Source: Malachius bipustulatus
Lineage: Eukaryota > Arthropoda > Insecta > Coleoptera > Melyridae
Assembly (NCBI GenBank): GCA_910589415.1
Contig: OU342632.1
Location: 30,455,637-30,519,636, forward strand
Reading direction: 5' to 3'
DNA length: 64,000 nt
Shown: in pieces, positions 22,481-32,229 of the stretch
Layout of the letters: each line of letters starts with the position of its first letter
How positions within the stretch are numbered: position 1 is the stretch's first letter
Notes under the pieces: generated by a model
The model's input: the letters and a program-made list of their open reading frames with translations, nothing else
Databases searched by the model: none
Told to the model about the DNA's origin: nothing
Position numbers and translations under genes: made by a program

Positions 22481-22948
22481 TTGTTTAGCTTTGTAAAACA
22501 CCCCTCACCAGCCCATTCCACTTGCTTCGCTCTCAGCGTTGCCATACGCAACTCGTTACAAATAATATTTTAAAACACTTATTTGCTGCAATAAGTCAGG
22601 TCTTTGGTCAGGGTAGGGTTGTTTTTTCCTTTAAATGTCCCTAAAATTAAAAAAAAACAACCCTGACTAAAGACCTGACTTACCGAGCGTCTCAATAATA
22701 ATTATTAATTGTAACGAGAATGCCGGCCGGACCTAGTAGTAATATTATTATCTACAATACGTAATACATATACGTAAACAGATGAGTTGCATTTTCCTTA
22801 GCTAGAGCCAGCAGCTGTTTGTATGAGATTGTCTGCAGAAAGTAGTAAAGCGAATAGCATGATGTGGTAACGCTGCGAGGAGTCAGCCAGTCGCAAGCAG
22901 ACAACATGTAGTGGGGGTAATAGAGGGGTGTTTTACAAAGCTAAACAA
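22481..22948. repeat. 468-bp TIR element with an internal hairpin
   Basis: A perfect 26-bp terminal inverted repeat begins TTGTTTAGCTTTGTAAAACA at 22481 and its complement ends at 22948. An internal inverted repeat (AAGTCAGGTCTTTGGTCAGG at 22593 with its mirror ending at 22681) forms a second hairpin. No ORF. Non-autonomous DNA element; superfamily not determined. Confidence 0.75.
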
Positions 22949-23115
22949 TAGTATTATCCTCTTCTATAATTGATGAGTACAACTAATCTTTATTTAAAAT
23001 AGCTTAATATACTTAAACTTAAAACTTGTAACAATACACACTTGTTATTATTAATTTTATATGTAATATGTAACAATATTTTATTATAACATCTTTCATA
23101 GCTTCAATAATTAAG

Positions 23116-23710
23116 ATATACAGGGTGTACCAGCTCGATTTAGACAACGGTAAGGGCCGTGTAGGTTTCGTCAAGGCGAAACGTTTTTTTATTTGAAGTT
23201 TTTGGATTTGGACCTTCGTTGCGGAAATATGGCCGACTTCCGGTTTTTAGTTTTTTGGCTCCAGTTTCGGCATTTTTAGGTTCTCGCCCAAACTGAAACT
23301 AGTTTTGGAAACTCCTTAGCTTCAGTTACAACTTTCATATTGAAGTCAAGGTTCTATCTCTGTTGGATTCAAAATCTCAATTTTTCAATTTAATTCAATT
23401 TGAATTGATTCAAAGACTTAAAATTTAAAGTCTTGGGCATGTCGCCATTTTGAATCCAACAGAGGTAGAACCTTGACTTCAATATGAAAGTTGTAACTGA
23501 AGCTAAGGAGTTTCCAAAACTAGTTTCAGTTTGGGCGAGAACCTAAAAATGCCGAAACTGGAGCCAAAAAACTAAAAACCGGAAGTCGGCCATATTTCCG
23601 CAACGAGGTCCAAATCCAAAAACTTCAAATAAAAAAACGTTTCGTCTTGACGAGACCTACACGTTGTCACCCTTACCGTTGTCTAAATCGAGCTGGTACA
23701 CCCTGTATAT
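23116..23710. repeat. TACAGGG-bounded fold-back palindrome (595 bp)
   Basis: Starts ATATACAGGGTGTACCAGCT and ends with its mirror image at 23710. The arms of about 260 bp are close to fully complementary; the spacer is about 70 bp around 23376-23447. Same end motif as the elements at 27880 and 41235. Confidence 0.88.
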
Positions 23711-23939
23711 AAGAAAAAAATGTGGAAAGCTTTGATAAATACATACTTTTATTTTCGTCTGGGACAGTAATCCCAAAATATTGTAATTTATAATTAATTA
23801 ATGACAAGTTATAATAAATGTTAGGTAATAATAAGCTTGGATTTTTTTTAGATCAATCCATAGTTTAATAGCGTCATTTTTTTATACCTAGAGACACACA
23901 GTTCTTCACAATTCTACAGTTCAACTTATTTAGTATGTT

Positions 23940-26189
23940 TTAATGTTTACTTTTACAATGAGCAGGCAAAGCATTTTTATATTTCGTTTCAAAAGAACAT
24001 TTGTGACATTTGTACACTTCGGCTTCTTTATCATGTTTATGTTTATAATGTTTGGTCCAAGCATTTTTATATTTTGTTTTAAAAGAGCAATTCTGACATT
24101 TGTACACTTCAGCTTGTTTCGAGTGTTCATATTTAAAGTGGAAGGTCAGATTACGTTTAATTATCGTTTCATATGGACAATCAATACATTTGTACACTGC
24201 TGCTTCTTTTGCATGTTTATATTTATAATGTTGTCCTAAATTACCTTTACTTCTCGATTCAAAAGAACATTCCTGACATTTGTGGTATTCGTACACTTTC
24301 GCTTCTTTAGGATGTCTACGTTTACAATGTCTAGTAAGACCACACTTCCATTTAGTTTCAAAAGCACATTCCTGGCATTTGTACACAACTTCGCCTTCTT
24401 TTCTATGTTTACGTTTACAATGAACATTCAAGTACTCTTTGAGTTTTGTTTGAAAAGAACATTCTACACATTTGTACATTTGCCCTTGTGTATGCATACA
24501 TTTAACATGTTTGGACAAATAAGATTTAATTTTTGTTTGATAGGAACATTCCCGGCATTGGAACACTTCCGCTTCTTTTGCATGGATACGCTTATAATGG
24601 TTCATAAAATTAGGTTTGAACTTTGTTTTGAAGGAACATTCGTGACAGTTGTACATGTGCACTTCTTTTGCATGTTTATGTTCATAATGAGGGGTCAAAG
24701 AGGACTTATATTTTGTTTTATATGAACATTCCGGACAATTGTACACTTTGGCATAATTTGCATGTTTACGTTTGTGATGATTGCCCAAATGAAATTTGTA
24801 CCTTGTCTCATAAGAACATTCATTACATTTGTACATTTCTCCTTGTATGTGTATAAATTTATAATGGATGCTCAGACGATTCCTAAGCCTTGTTTCATAT
24901 GAACATTTGTGACATTTGAACACTTCTGAATCTTTTGCATGTATGATTTTATAATGTTGATTCAGGCTACCTTTATATCTCGTTTCATAAGAGCATTCTT
25001 TACATTTATGTATTTTAGTGTGTTTTGAGTGAACTCGTTTAAAATGTTGGATAAGGTCACATTTATTATTTTTTTCATATGAACATTCAGCACATTTGAA
25101 CACTTCAGCATCTTTTGAATGTTGATGTTTATGATGCTGGGTCAAATTGTTTTCAATTCTAGTTTCATATGAACAGTCAGAACATTGATAAAATTCTCCT
25201 TTAGCATGTTTGTGTTTATAATGTTGATCCAGGTTACCTTTATATCTCGTTTCATAAGAGCATTCTTTACATTTGTGTATTTTGGTGTGTTTTGAGTGAA
25301 CTCGTTTAAAATGTTTGACAAGGTCACATTTATTATTTTTTTCATATGAACATTCAGCACATTTGAACACTTCAGCATCTTTTGAATGTTGATGTTTATG
25401 ATGCTGGGTCAAATTGCTTTCAATTCTAGTTTCATATGAACAGTCAGAACATTTATAAAATTCTCCTTTAGCATGTTTGTGTTTATAATGTTGATCCAGG
25501 TTACCTTTATATCTCGTTTCATAAGAGCATTCTTTACATTTGTGTATTTTAGTGTGTTTTGAGTGAACTCGTTTAAAATGTTTGACAAGGTCACATTTAT
25601 TATTTTTTTCATATGAACATTCAGCACATTTGAACACTTCAACATCTTTTGAATGTTGATGTTTATGATGCTGGGTCAAATTGTTTTCAATTCTAGTTTC
25701 ATATGAACAGTCAGAACATTTATAAAATTCTCCTTTAGCATGTTTGTGTTTATAATGTCTATCCAGGCAAACTTTATATCTCGTTTCATAAGAACATTCG
25801 TGACACTTCTGTATTTTAGTGTGTTCTGAGTGAACGTATTTAAAATGTAGCATAAAGTAACTTTTAATTTTAGTTTCGTATGAACATTCGTTACATTTGA
25901 ACTTTTCAGTACACTTTCCTTCGCTGATACTTTCTAAAGGTTGTAATTCACTTTTTTGAATCAACACCACTCCAGAGTTGCATTTCTTGGTCAGCTCCCC
26001 TCCTGGTTTGTGTTCTTCGATGTCAATTTCGTCTTTTAAAAATTTAACTGTCTCTGCTTGCGTCAGATCGGTAAATGAGGCAGTGTGAGCATACTTTAAT
26101 TCGAGAGACAGGTGGGAAGTTTCAACATTTTGTTCCTCTTCAAGTTTCAAATCTGAGACCAGAGAGGCATTAAAGGAGTCACCTTCCAT
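23940..26189 (-). CDS. C2H2 zinc-finger protein with 22 tandem fingers (ZF paralogue 1)
   Basis: A single uninterrupted ORF of 749 aa on the minus strand, ATG at 26187-26189. Residues 1-95 are acidic and finger-free, with the segment FLKDEIDIEEHKPGGELTKK shared in part with paralogue 3. From about residue 96, 22 fingers follow in the form Y-K-C-x2-C-S-Y/F-E-T-x8-L-x2-H-Y-K-x-K-H joined by AKE(A)EVYKC-like linkers, ending KSKH. All 22 retain two Cys and two His. Fingers of this CSYET/HYKHKH type form large lineage-specific families in insects; nuclear DNA binding is expected but the target is unknown. Fingers 3-11 contain a recent 89-aa triplication. Related genes lie at 53.9 and 61.7 kb in the same orientation. 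Confidence 0.93.
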   Translation of the reverse strand: MEGDSFNASLVSDLKLEEEQNVETSHLSLELKYAHTASFTDLTQAETVKFLKDEIDIEEHKPGGELTKKCNSGVVLIQKSELQPLESISEGKCTEKFKCNECSYETKIKSYFMLHFKYVHSEHTKIQKCHECSYETRYKVCLDRHYKHKHAKGEFYKCSDCSYETRIENNLTQHHKHQHSKDVEVFKCAECSYEKNNKCDLVKHFKRVHSKHTKIHKCKECSYETRYKGNLDQHYKHKHAKGEFYKCSDCSYETRIESNLTQHHKHQHSKDAEVFKCAECSYEKNNKCDLVKHFKRVHSKHTKIHKCKECSYETRYKGNLDQHYKHKHAKGEFYQCSDCSYETRIENNLTQHHKHQHSKDAEVFKCAECSYEKNNKCDLIQHFKRVHSKHTKIHKCKECSYETRYKGSLNQHYKIIHAKDSEVFKCHKCSYETRLRNRLSIHYKFIHIQGEMYKCNECSYETRYKFHLGNHHKRKHANYAKVYNCPECSYKTKYKSSLTPHYEHKHAKEVHMYNCHECSFKTKFKPNFMNHYKRIHAKEAEVFQCRECSYQTKIKSYLSKHVKCMHTQGQMYKCVECSFQTKLKEYLNVHCKRKHRKEGEVVYKCQECAFETKWKCGLTRHCKRRHPKEAKVYEYHKCQECSFESRSKGNLGQHYKYKHAKEAAVYKCIDCPYETIIKRNLTFHFKYEHSKQAEVYKCQNCSFKTKYKNAWTKHYKHKHDKEAEVYKCHKCSFETKYKNALPAHCKSKH
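24985..25790 (-). repeat. three 267-bp (three-finger, 89-aa) tandem copies inside ZF paralogue 1
   Basis: CAGCACATTTGAAC recurs at 25088, 25355 and 25622, exactly 267 bp apart, and the flanking sequence is almost identical. Each unit encodes one KCAECSYEKNNKCDL finger, one KCKECSYETRYKGNL finger and one KCSDCSYETRIENNL finger. Confidence 0.92.
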
Positions 26190-26689
26190 TGTTTTTTGAC
26201 AGCCTTTTCTTGTCTTCCCACAGCTGAACTTGAGATGCTAGTTTTTCATTCAATTTTGGAAATCTTCAAAAAGCCAACTATTTCTAATGTGGCATACAAT
26301 ACAACTCCAATTCCAGTTCACCTTAATATTTTTTATTGTTTCACAAAATTACCTATAAAATAATGAGTTTTTTGTAACTTGTAATGTAACACTTATATAC
26401 ACAAGAACAAACCTACCAACTGGTGCCTGCTATCCACATCACCATTCACCAGTTCACCACGATTATTAAGTTAAATGTTAAATTTCAAGCTTCCTAACCG
26501 TTTCTTGCCTTGACCACAGTATAGAGCCAGGTCAGGACCTGGCTCTATACTGTGCCTTGACTGCCTTGACCCCTGGACCTGACCCTTGTGAGTTGTGAGT
26601 TTGTGTTTGTGCTTTGTGAGTTGCAGCTGGCCTGCTGGCCTCTGGCTGGCTGCAGGCTGCAGCAGCAGCGTTGCCAACCAAAATTTCAA
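26190..26689 (-). promoter_or_regulatory. 5' region of ZF paralogue 1 with a perfect 16-bp hairpin
   Basis: Presumed promoter and 5' UTR. At 26518-26551 there is a perfect inverted repeat: AGTATAGAGCCAGGTC, two-base loop AG, GACCTGGCTCTATACT. It is flanked by CCTTGACC-like direct repeats. No other regulatory element could be assigned. Confidence 0.45.
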
Positions 26690-27115
26690 GATTTATTTCA
26701 CCAGATTATAGTCAACACCAGGAGGAGGATTCATTTGCTTTGCAGATGAAAGGAAAAGAAAAAAAACGGCCTAAAAACTCGGTTTTGAGAGTGCGGTCCT
26801 GACAAGAGGCGTCGATTAGATACCGCGAATACGGATGTACCCACTTTACGACACAATGCCAAGCGCTTGGTTGATGCAATGATTTTTGGAATATAAATGC
26901 AAAATTCAAAATAATCTCGGAGATTTTCCTTGCCTGAAACTGAAAAAAAAAATAGAAATTCGACCGTAGTGCCAAAGAGGCCTTAGTGGTGACCTTGATA
27001 TTAGTTTGCAATGGCTGTTTTTAGCTTCTTACCCACCCAGCACCCCTGTTTCGCTCCTCGGTCCCGAAAAAAGTGATGAAACTTAGGAGCCGCGGATGTA
27101 AATAATTACCCAAAA
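26690..27115 (-). repeat. dispersed repeat copy C
   Basis: In reverse orientation this matches 40650-40900 and, in part, 42190-42350. Shared blocks include GGGTGCTGGGTGGGTAAGAA, AGCTAAAAACAGCCATTGCA, TTTCAGGCAAGGAAAATCT and GGAGCCGCGGATGTAA. No ORF of note. Family unknown. Confidence 0.75.
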
Positions 27116-27810
27116 TAATAACAATCATAACTAAATTAAATTAGGTAATTTAAGTAACCTATTAAATCTATTTTTAGAAGTAAATAAGACAACCTTATAC
27201 TGTCTTTGGGGATGTTTAAAATAGGAAAATTGATCGAAGGGTGAAAGTAATAAACCGTATTCGTGTTAAAAAATCACAAATATTCAAAATCACCAGATTT
27301 TAGCGTTTGTTAAAAGTTTTCACCAAATAAAGCTTGAATTCGCCAGATCTGGTGAAAAATCACAAACGTTTGCAACGCTGTGCAGGGAACAGCCACAGAA
27401 TAGAATAAAGAACCGCGGTGAAGTGAGCAACCCAACCACCAACCAGTCTCTAAAAAGTCCCCATACACGTTCGGGCTTACTCTGAACAATTTCTCACGGA
27501 CAATCGCTCATTTTCTTAACGTTCCGCGGGAAATTTAAGGAATTGTTTCTTATTCTGTGGCCACAGAATAAAGAATTATTCTGTGCAACAGCTACAGCTA
27601 ATAGAAAAAGAAAAAAGCAGAAAGAAAGATCAATAAAGAGTATACCTACGTCAGTTGTCATATATTAGATGTATTGTTCTTGTTACTTGGCTTATTTGAT
27701 GAAAAGTAAATCAGCCATGTTAGGCAGCAACTTTTTAAATTTTTTTGACCGTAGTATTCGGAACATTCCTACTATACCTAATTCAAAAGGGGGCCCCTTT
27801 GTTAATTTTT
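27116..27810. other. intergenic, no gene seen
   Basis: Contains repeated CACAGAATA(A)AGAA motifs around 27393-27590 with short inverted copies, suggesting an old inverted-repeat element. No coding signal. Confidence 0.35.
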
Positions 27811-28961
27811 TTCAAAAAAATCATTTTTCGAAAGCGAGCTGATGATTTTTTCTAGTAGTCCTTGGAACGCTGATTCAGAATATACAGGGTGTTGATTTTC
27901 AAAGCGGGCCATAGGGGATTAGCATTGTGAAAGTGGTTTTTGAGGATTCCTGCTCGCCGTTTAAACCGACAGAAATGGTTTTGGTATCAAAATGAAGCTA
28001 AAATTATTGCGCATAACGCTTCACATCAGAAATTGATTTAATTTCACGTTGTTTTCTAAAATTCTTCAGTAAAAATTCAAGTAATTGTTAATGTTTTATC
28101 ACAAAATAGCATGCCTTGCCTAAACAATAATGACGTTTCTACGTTTCGACAATCCAATAATGAAACTTTATAAGTCAGTAGGTAATAATAATAGTCTGCT
28201 TCTATTTAACCCTCCTGTAACTGGCTACACTGTAGTAGGTTTTCACCATAAAGACTCTTTCTTGGTTTGTATAATCCATTTTTAAATAGAACCAGACTTT
28301 ATTATTACCTACTGACTTATAAAGTTTTATTATTGGATTGTCAAAACGTAGAAACGTCATTATTGTTTAGGCAATTAAGGCATGCTATTTTGTGATTGAA
28401 AATTAACAATTACTTGAATTTTTACTGAAGAATTTTAGAAAACAACGTGAAATTAAATCAATTTCTGATGTCAAGCGTTATGCGCAATAATTTTAGCTTC
28501 ATTTTGATACCAAAATCATTTCTGTCAGTTTAAACGGCGAGCAGGAATCCTCAAAAACCACTTTCACAATGCTAATCCCCTATGGCCCGCTTTGAAAATC
28601 AACACCCTGTATATGTAGATATAAGGTACCTATTAGGAGTATTAGGGGTCACCAAAACCCGGAAGTGTCCCAAATCGAGCCCCAAATAAGGTCAAAAAAC
28701 GAAAATTTCGACATTAAAAAATTCATATCCCGCTGAAGCGGTGGCTCCAATTGAAAAACGGACTTTGTTTTCAGATTCGGCGCAGCTAAAAGTATTCGAC
28801 ACCAGGATTTCGTTCAAAAACCACGTCCAAACTAAACAAAATTCAAAGCGGTAGATCCTTTTTGCTTAATTTTTTTTTTTTTCAAAAAACCCATTTTCGA
28901 AAGCGAGCTGATGATTTTTTACTGGTAGTCCTTTGAACGCTGATTCAGAATATATACGGTG
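27811..28961. repeat. pair of ~80-bp direct repeats flanking a fold-back
   Basis: TTTCGAAAGCGAGCTGATGA followed by TTTTTT, a TAGTCCTT block and AACGCTGATTCAGAATATA occurs at about 27811-27885 and again at 28881-28955. The first copy runs directly into the left end of the fold-back at 27880; the second runs into TACGGTGTCGCC. The fold-back may have inserted into a tandem or duplicated sequence. Confidence 0.65.
27880..28614. repeat. TACAGGG-bounded fold-back palindrome (735 bp)
   Basis: Left end ATATACAGGGTGTTGATTTT at 27880 is mirrored exactly by AAAATCAACACCCTGTATAT ending at about 28614. Arms of about 350 bp are nearly perfect; the loop is around 28205-28290. No ORF. Confidence 0.9.
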
Positions 28962-29350
28962 TCGCCGAAGCCCGGAAGTGTCTCAAATCGAGGCTCAATT
29001 ACCATCAAAAATCTAAAATTGCGAAAAAAAAATTTGTGACGAAAATACTGTGCGAAAGTTTTCTATCTACCTTATAGGTACTTAATTCATTCTGTAAGGA
29101 AACCTCTGTAGTGGCATTTGAATTAGAGCATAAATCCCAAAAAATTGCCAAATGTTACATAATCTAAGTGGTTCAATAATACTTAATATATAAATTAATT
29201 CCAGTGTTTTTAATTTTTCTGGTAGAATTTTGAGGGATTCTGATTCTATTTTTACCCGGCATAAACGCGCCTGCGCAGCTCAAACCTCTGCCTGAAACAA
29301 GCGCGCAGGTCCAAAAACACGAGTCCACTCTATTTATAAAAAGAACGCGA

Positions 29351-29544
29351 CCAATGACGAGTTGACGACCGACGACTGTTAAATGTCAATTCAACCACAT
29401 TTCGCGTCTTGATTGGAGGAAATGGAAGGACAAAGTGAACCTTGACTGCCTGATTGGACACTTGCTTCACCAGTGGTTTTCTCTCGAATTGGACGTGATT
29501 AGCCTATTGGACACAACCATTACAATAAACAAAATAGTGATTGG
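29351..29544. promoter_or_regulatory. cluster of six CCAAT boxes in the NF-YC promoter
   Basis: CCAAT at 29351-29355; ATTGG (inverted) at 29412-29416, 29453-29457, 29488-29492, 29506-29510 and 29540-29544. Four have good NF-Y flanks: ACCAATGAC, and TCCAATCA, TCCAATCAG and ACCAATCA on the minus strand. All lie within 300 bp of the NF-YC start codon. NF-Y, the complex containing NF-YC, binds this pentamer. Confidence 0.75.
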
Positions 29545-29649
29545 TTCGCAGAGGCGGTTTTGGTTTTGCATTTTCAAATACACCACCTGATTTTTGTTAT
29601 CGACTTTGGAAACCGAAATACGCTCTAACGCTACACAAGTGCGTGAAAA

Positions 29650-32009
29650 ATGTCTGCGTCCGTGTATTTTGTCAACGCGTAAGTTATATTTTCTAATTGA
29701 TAAGTAATATTTAGGATAAATGATTAATTATGTAATTAATTAAACGAAAATAAATATTTTAGACCAGAAACAAGCACCGAGGAGACCAAAGTCGATGGAC
29801 AGTGCAGTATCGATGACCAGTCGCAGGCCACAAGCGAGGCACACATAGCTCTGAGTCAGTTCTGGCCGAAAGCCATGGAAGAAATAAAGTCCATACAGAC
29901 TGTATGTTTTTTTATAATTTTATTCATTTATTGTATCACCCCAATAACATTTTTACTGTCGCTTGTCCCCCAACAATATTTTTCATCCACATCGCTGTCT
30001 ATAAAATGACATTTTTTAATTGTCACACATCAACACATCTAATATGTCAAAATTTTGAATTAAATTTAAATTAAGTTGACCACTTTTTAAACAATAATAA
30101 TAATTATCAAGCAGGAAAACCCTTAAAAATATAATAAGACTAAAATATAAATTAGACTGGACTCATCTTAGTTCCTCGCGTTGCTTCTAGATTTCCCGGA
30201 AACAAAATGCTTGACAACGTCTCATTTTCGTGCATTGTTGCCACATTGTAATATTTTATAAAACAATCAAAATTTTGTCCACTCATATTTTTGTAGACCT
30301 TCTTAAAGGATCGTTAAAAATTATCCTGTTCTCAGATGGATCTGAAACAACAAGTGCTCCCCCTGGCAAGGATAAAGAAAATAATGAAGCTCGACGAAGA
30401 CGTCAAAATGATCTCCGCAGAGGCTCCGCTGCTATTCGCAAAAGCTGCCGAGATATTTATACACGAGCTGACACTGCGGGCGTGGATTCATACGGAGGAC
30501 AACAAGAGGAGAACTTTACAGGTAGGCGCCCATTTTTCCTTTAATTATAATCAATTAAATAATTATAATTGCAGAGAAATGATATAGCGATGGCGATTAC
30601 TAAGTATGATCAGTTCGATTTTTTGATCGACATAGTGCCTCGGGACGATATCAAGCCCAATAAACCGAGGGAGGATTCGATCCGGACAACCAATACAGAT
30701 CAGGTAATTTTTTTTTTCAATTGCAAAACGCACTTATAATATAGAATCCTTCTTTGAGGTGGCTTTGGCTCCTTAAATAGTGTGCATTCATACGAGATAT
30801 AGAAACTAGCTCAGTCTCTTTGAAAAAGAAAATGACCTTTTTTTTGCAATTTTGCTCAGAAGCCTCCTATATTCTAAATGACACTTGAACAAAATCCCTT
30901 GCAGGTCCACTATTACTTCCAACTGGCCCAACAGCATCACGCCAACCTCCAGCAAAGCGGCAGTTCGCCCACGTCCACTGCGACCGCCACCGCCCAGCCC
31001 CAGACGATCCAGATAGTGCAGCCGCAGCAAGTGCAGACGGTGCAGGTCAACCCCATCGAACAGGTCTGTTTAAATTTCTTCTTGTCCGGCCGATCTACTC
31101 TAACATGATAATAATGATTTCAGAGCACTGCCGGGACAACTACGACGACCGGACAGGCCCCCGTGATACTGCAACAGAGTCCCACGATATCCGCGGCACC
31201 CGGGAGCGTGCACATCGTGCAGCAGATAGTCTCGCCCAACGGGGAGATGCAGCAAATACCTGTAATTTTTTTTTTATTATGTTTAACATGACAGATGTCT
31301 AAGAGTTTATGTCGTTTCAGATAAATCTGACGCCGCAGCAGTTGCAAATGATCAAAATGCAGTTGCAAGGGAACAGTTCGCAGCCTGTTATAATCCAGGC
31401 AGGTCCTATTTCTGGCCCCAATCAACCGCAGCTAATCCAGGTGGGTGATTTGTCCAAATTATAAATGAGGTTATGTTTTGTTCGCGAATTCGGCATAATT
31501 TTGAAGGTTATGTTTAACTATAATGTAAATTGAATGAGATAAAATGTTTCGATAGCACTTTTAACGACAATCAATTCTTTTATTAGTTATAATTGATGGT
31601 TAAAGTTCTAGTTTCATAAATTATAAGATATAAGAAGTATAAGTAACTGTCAAATGAATTCTTCTCTGTCTCTCTCTTTTCTCCTAATTGGCCTTGACCA
31701 ATGAGCTACTAACCCAGTATCAAATGTATTCAAAATGGTGCTATAAAATTAAAATCATCAAGAAAGGATCCTAGATCGCTGAAACTTCAGCTTGCACTGC
31801 TCTTGTTGCTAATATGTAATTATATGGTCGAGTTGTATTTTCATTCATAAATGAAAATCATAAGTGTAAAGTTGACTCATTAATTGACTCTCTTCTAATC
31901 ATGTTGGTTTAATTATTGTGATTTATTATTTTAGGTTGCACAACAAAACCCAGGAGCTCAGCAAGTTTTCTTAACGCAGAGTAACAACGGTACTTCTGAG
32001 AGCGAATAA
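29650..32009 (+). CDS. NFYC: nuclear transcription factor Y subunit gamma (NF-YC)
   Basis: Eight exons: 29650-29678, 29763-29901, 30336-30521, 30575-30703, 30905-31063, 31124-31261, 31321-31440 and 31935-32009; 324 aa. The N-terminal [17 protein letters not shown] is followed by the histone-fold core (about residues 57-145) with [40 protein letters not shown] and [13 protein letters not shown], almost identical to vertebrate NF-YC. The C-terminal half is glutamine-rich (for example [18 protein letters not shown]), the usual activation domain. NF-YC pairs with NF-YB through the histone fold and recruits NF-YA to bind CCAAT. All internal coding exons from exon 3 on are whole-codon units, so exon skipping would keep frame. 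Its promoter carries a CCAAT cluster, suggesting autoregulation. Confidence 0.97.
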
Positions 32010-32206
32010 TTTATTAACTTTTTATTTGTCCGTATTTACAAAGAAATCGGCTCTGAGAGCGTGACATTTAAAAATAATTACGACTTCTTTGTAGATAGGG
32101 CGCCTAGCATTTATTATTTAATTGTTGATATTTATTTATATTATGTTTTCAAAGTGTGATTTTAGACAAGCTGTAATTTTTTGTAAGTATTATAAATAAG
32201 TAGGGA

Positions 32207-32212
32207 AATAAA
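32207..32212 (+). terminator. poly(A) signal of NF-YC
   Basis: AATAAA about 200 bases after the stop codon. The following TTTATTTATTATTAATC on the plus strand also provides AATAAA on the minus strand, where the convergent XKR gene may end. Confidence 0.6.
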
Positions 32213-32229
32213 ACAAACAACACCTCTTT

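Noticed and set aside
24985..25790. Regularly spaced repeats resembling a CRISPR array
   Set aside because: Repeats are 267 bp, coding, and in an animal genome; they are zinc fingers.
27838..27860. CTGATGA strings at 27839, 3787, 6108 and 16075 region considered as hammerheads
   Set aside because: No GAAA box in register and no pairing stems.
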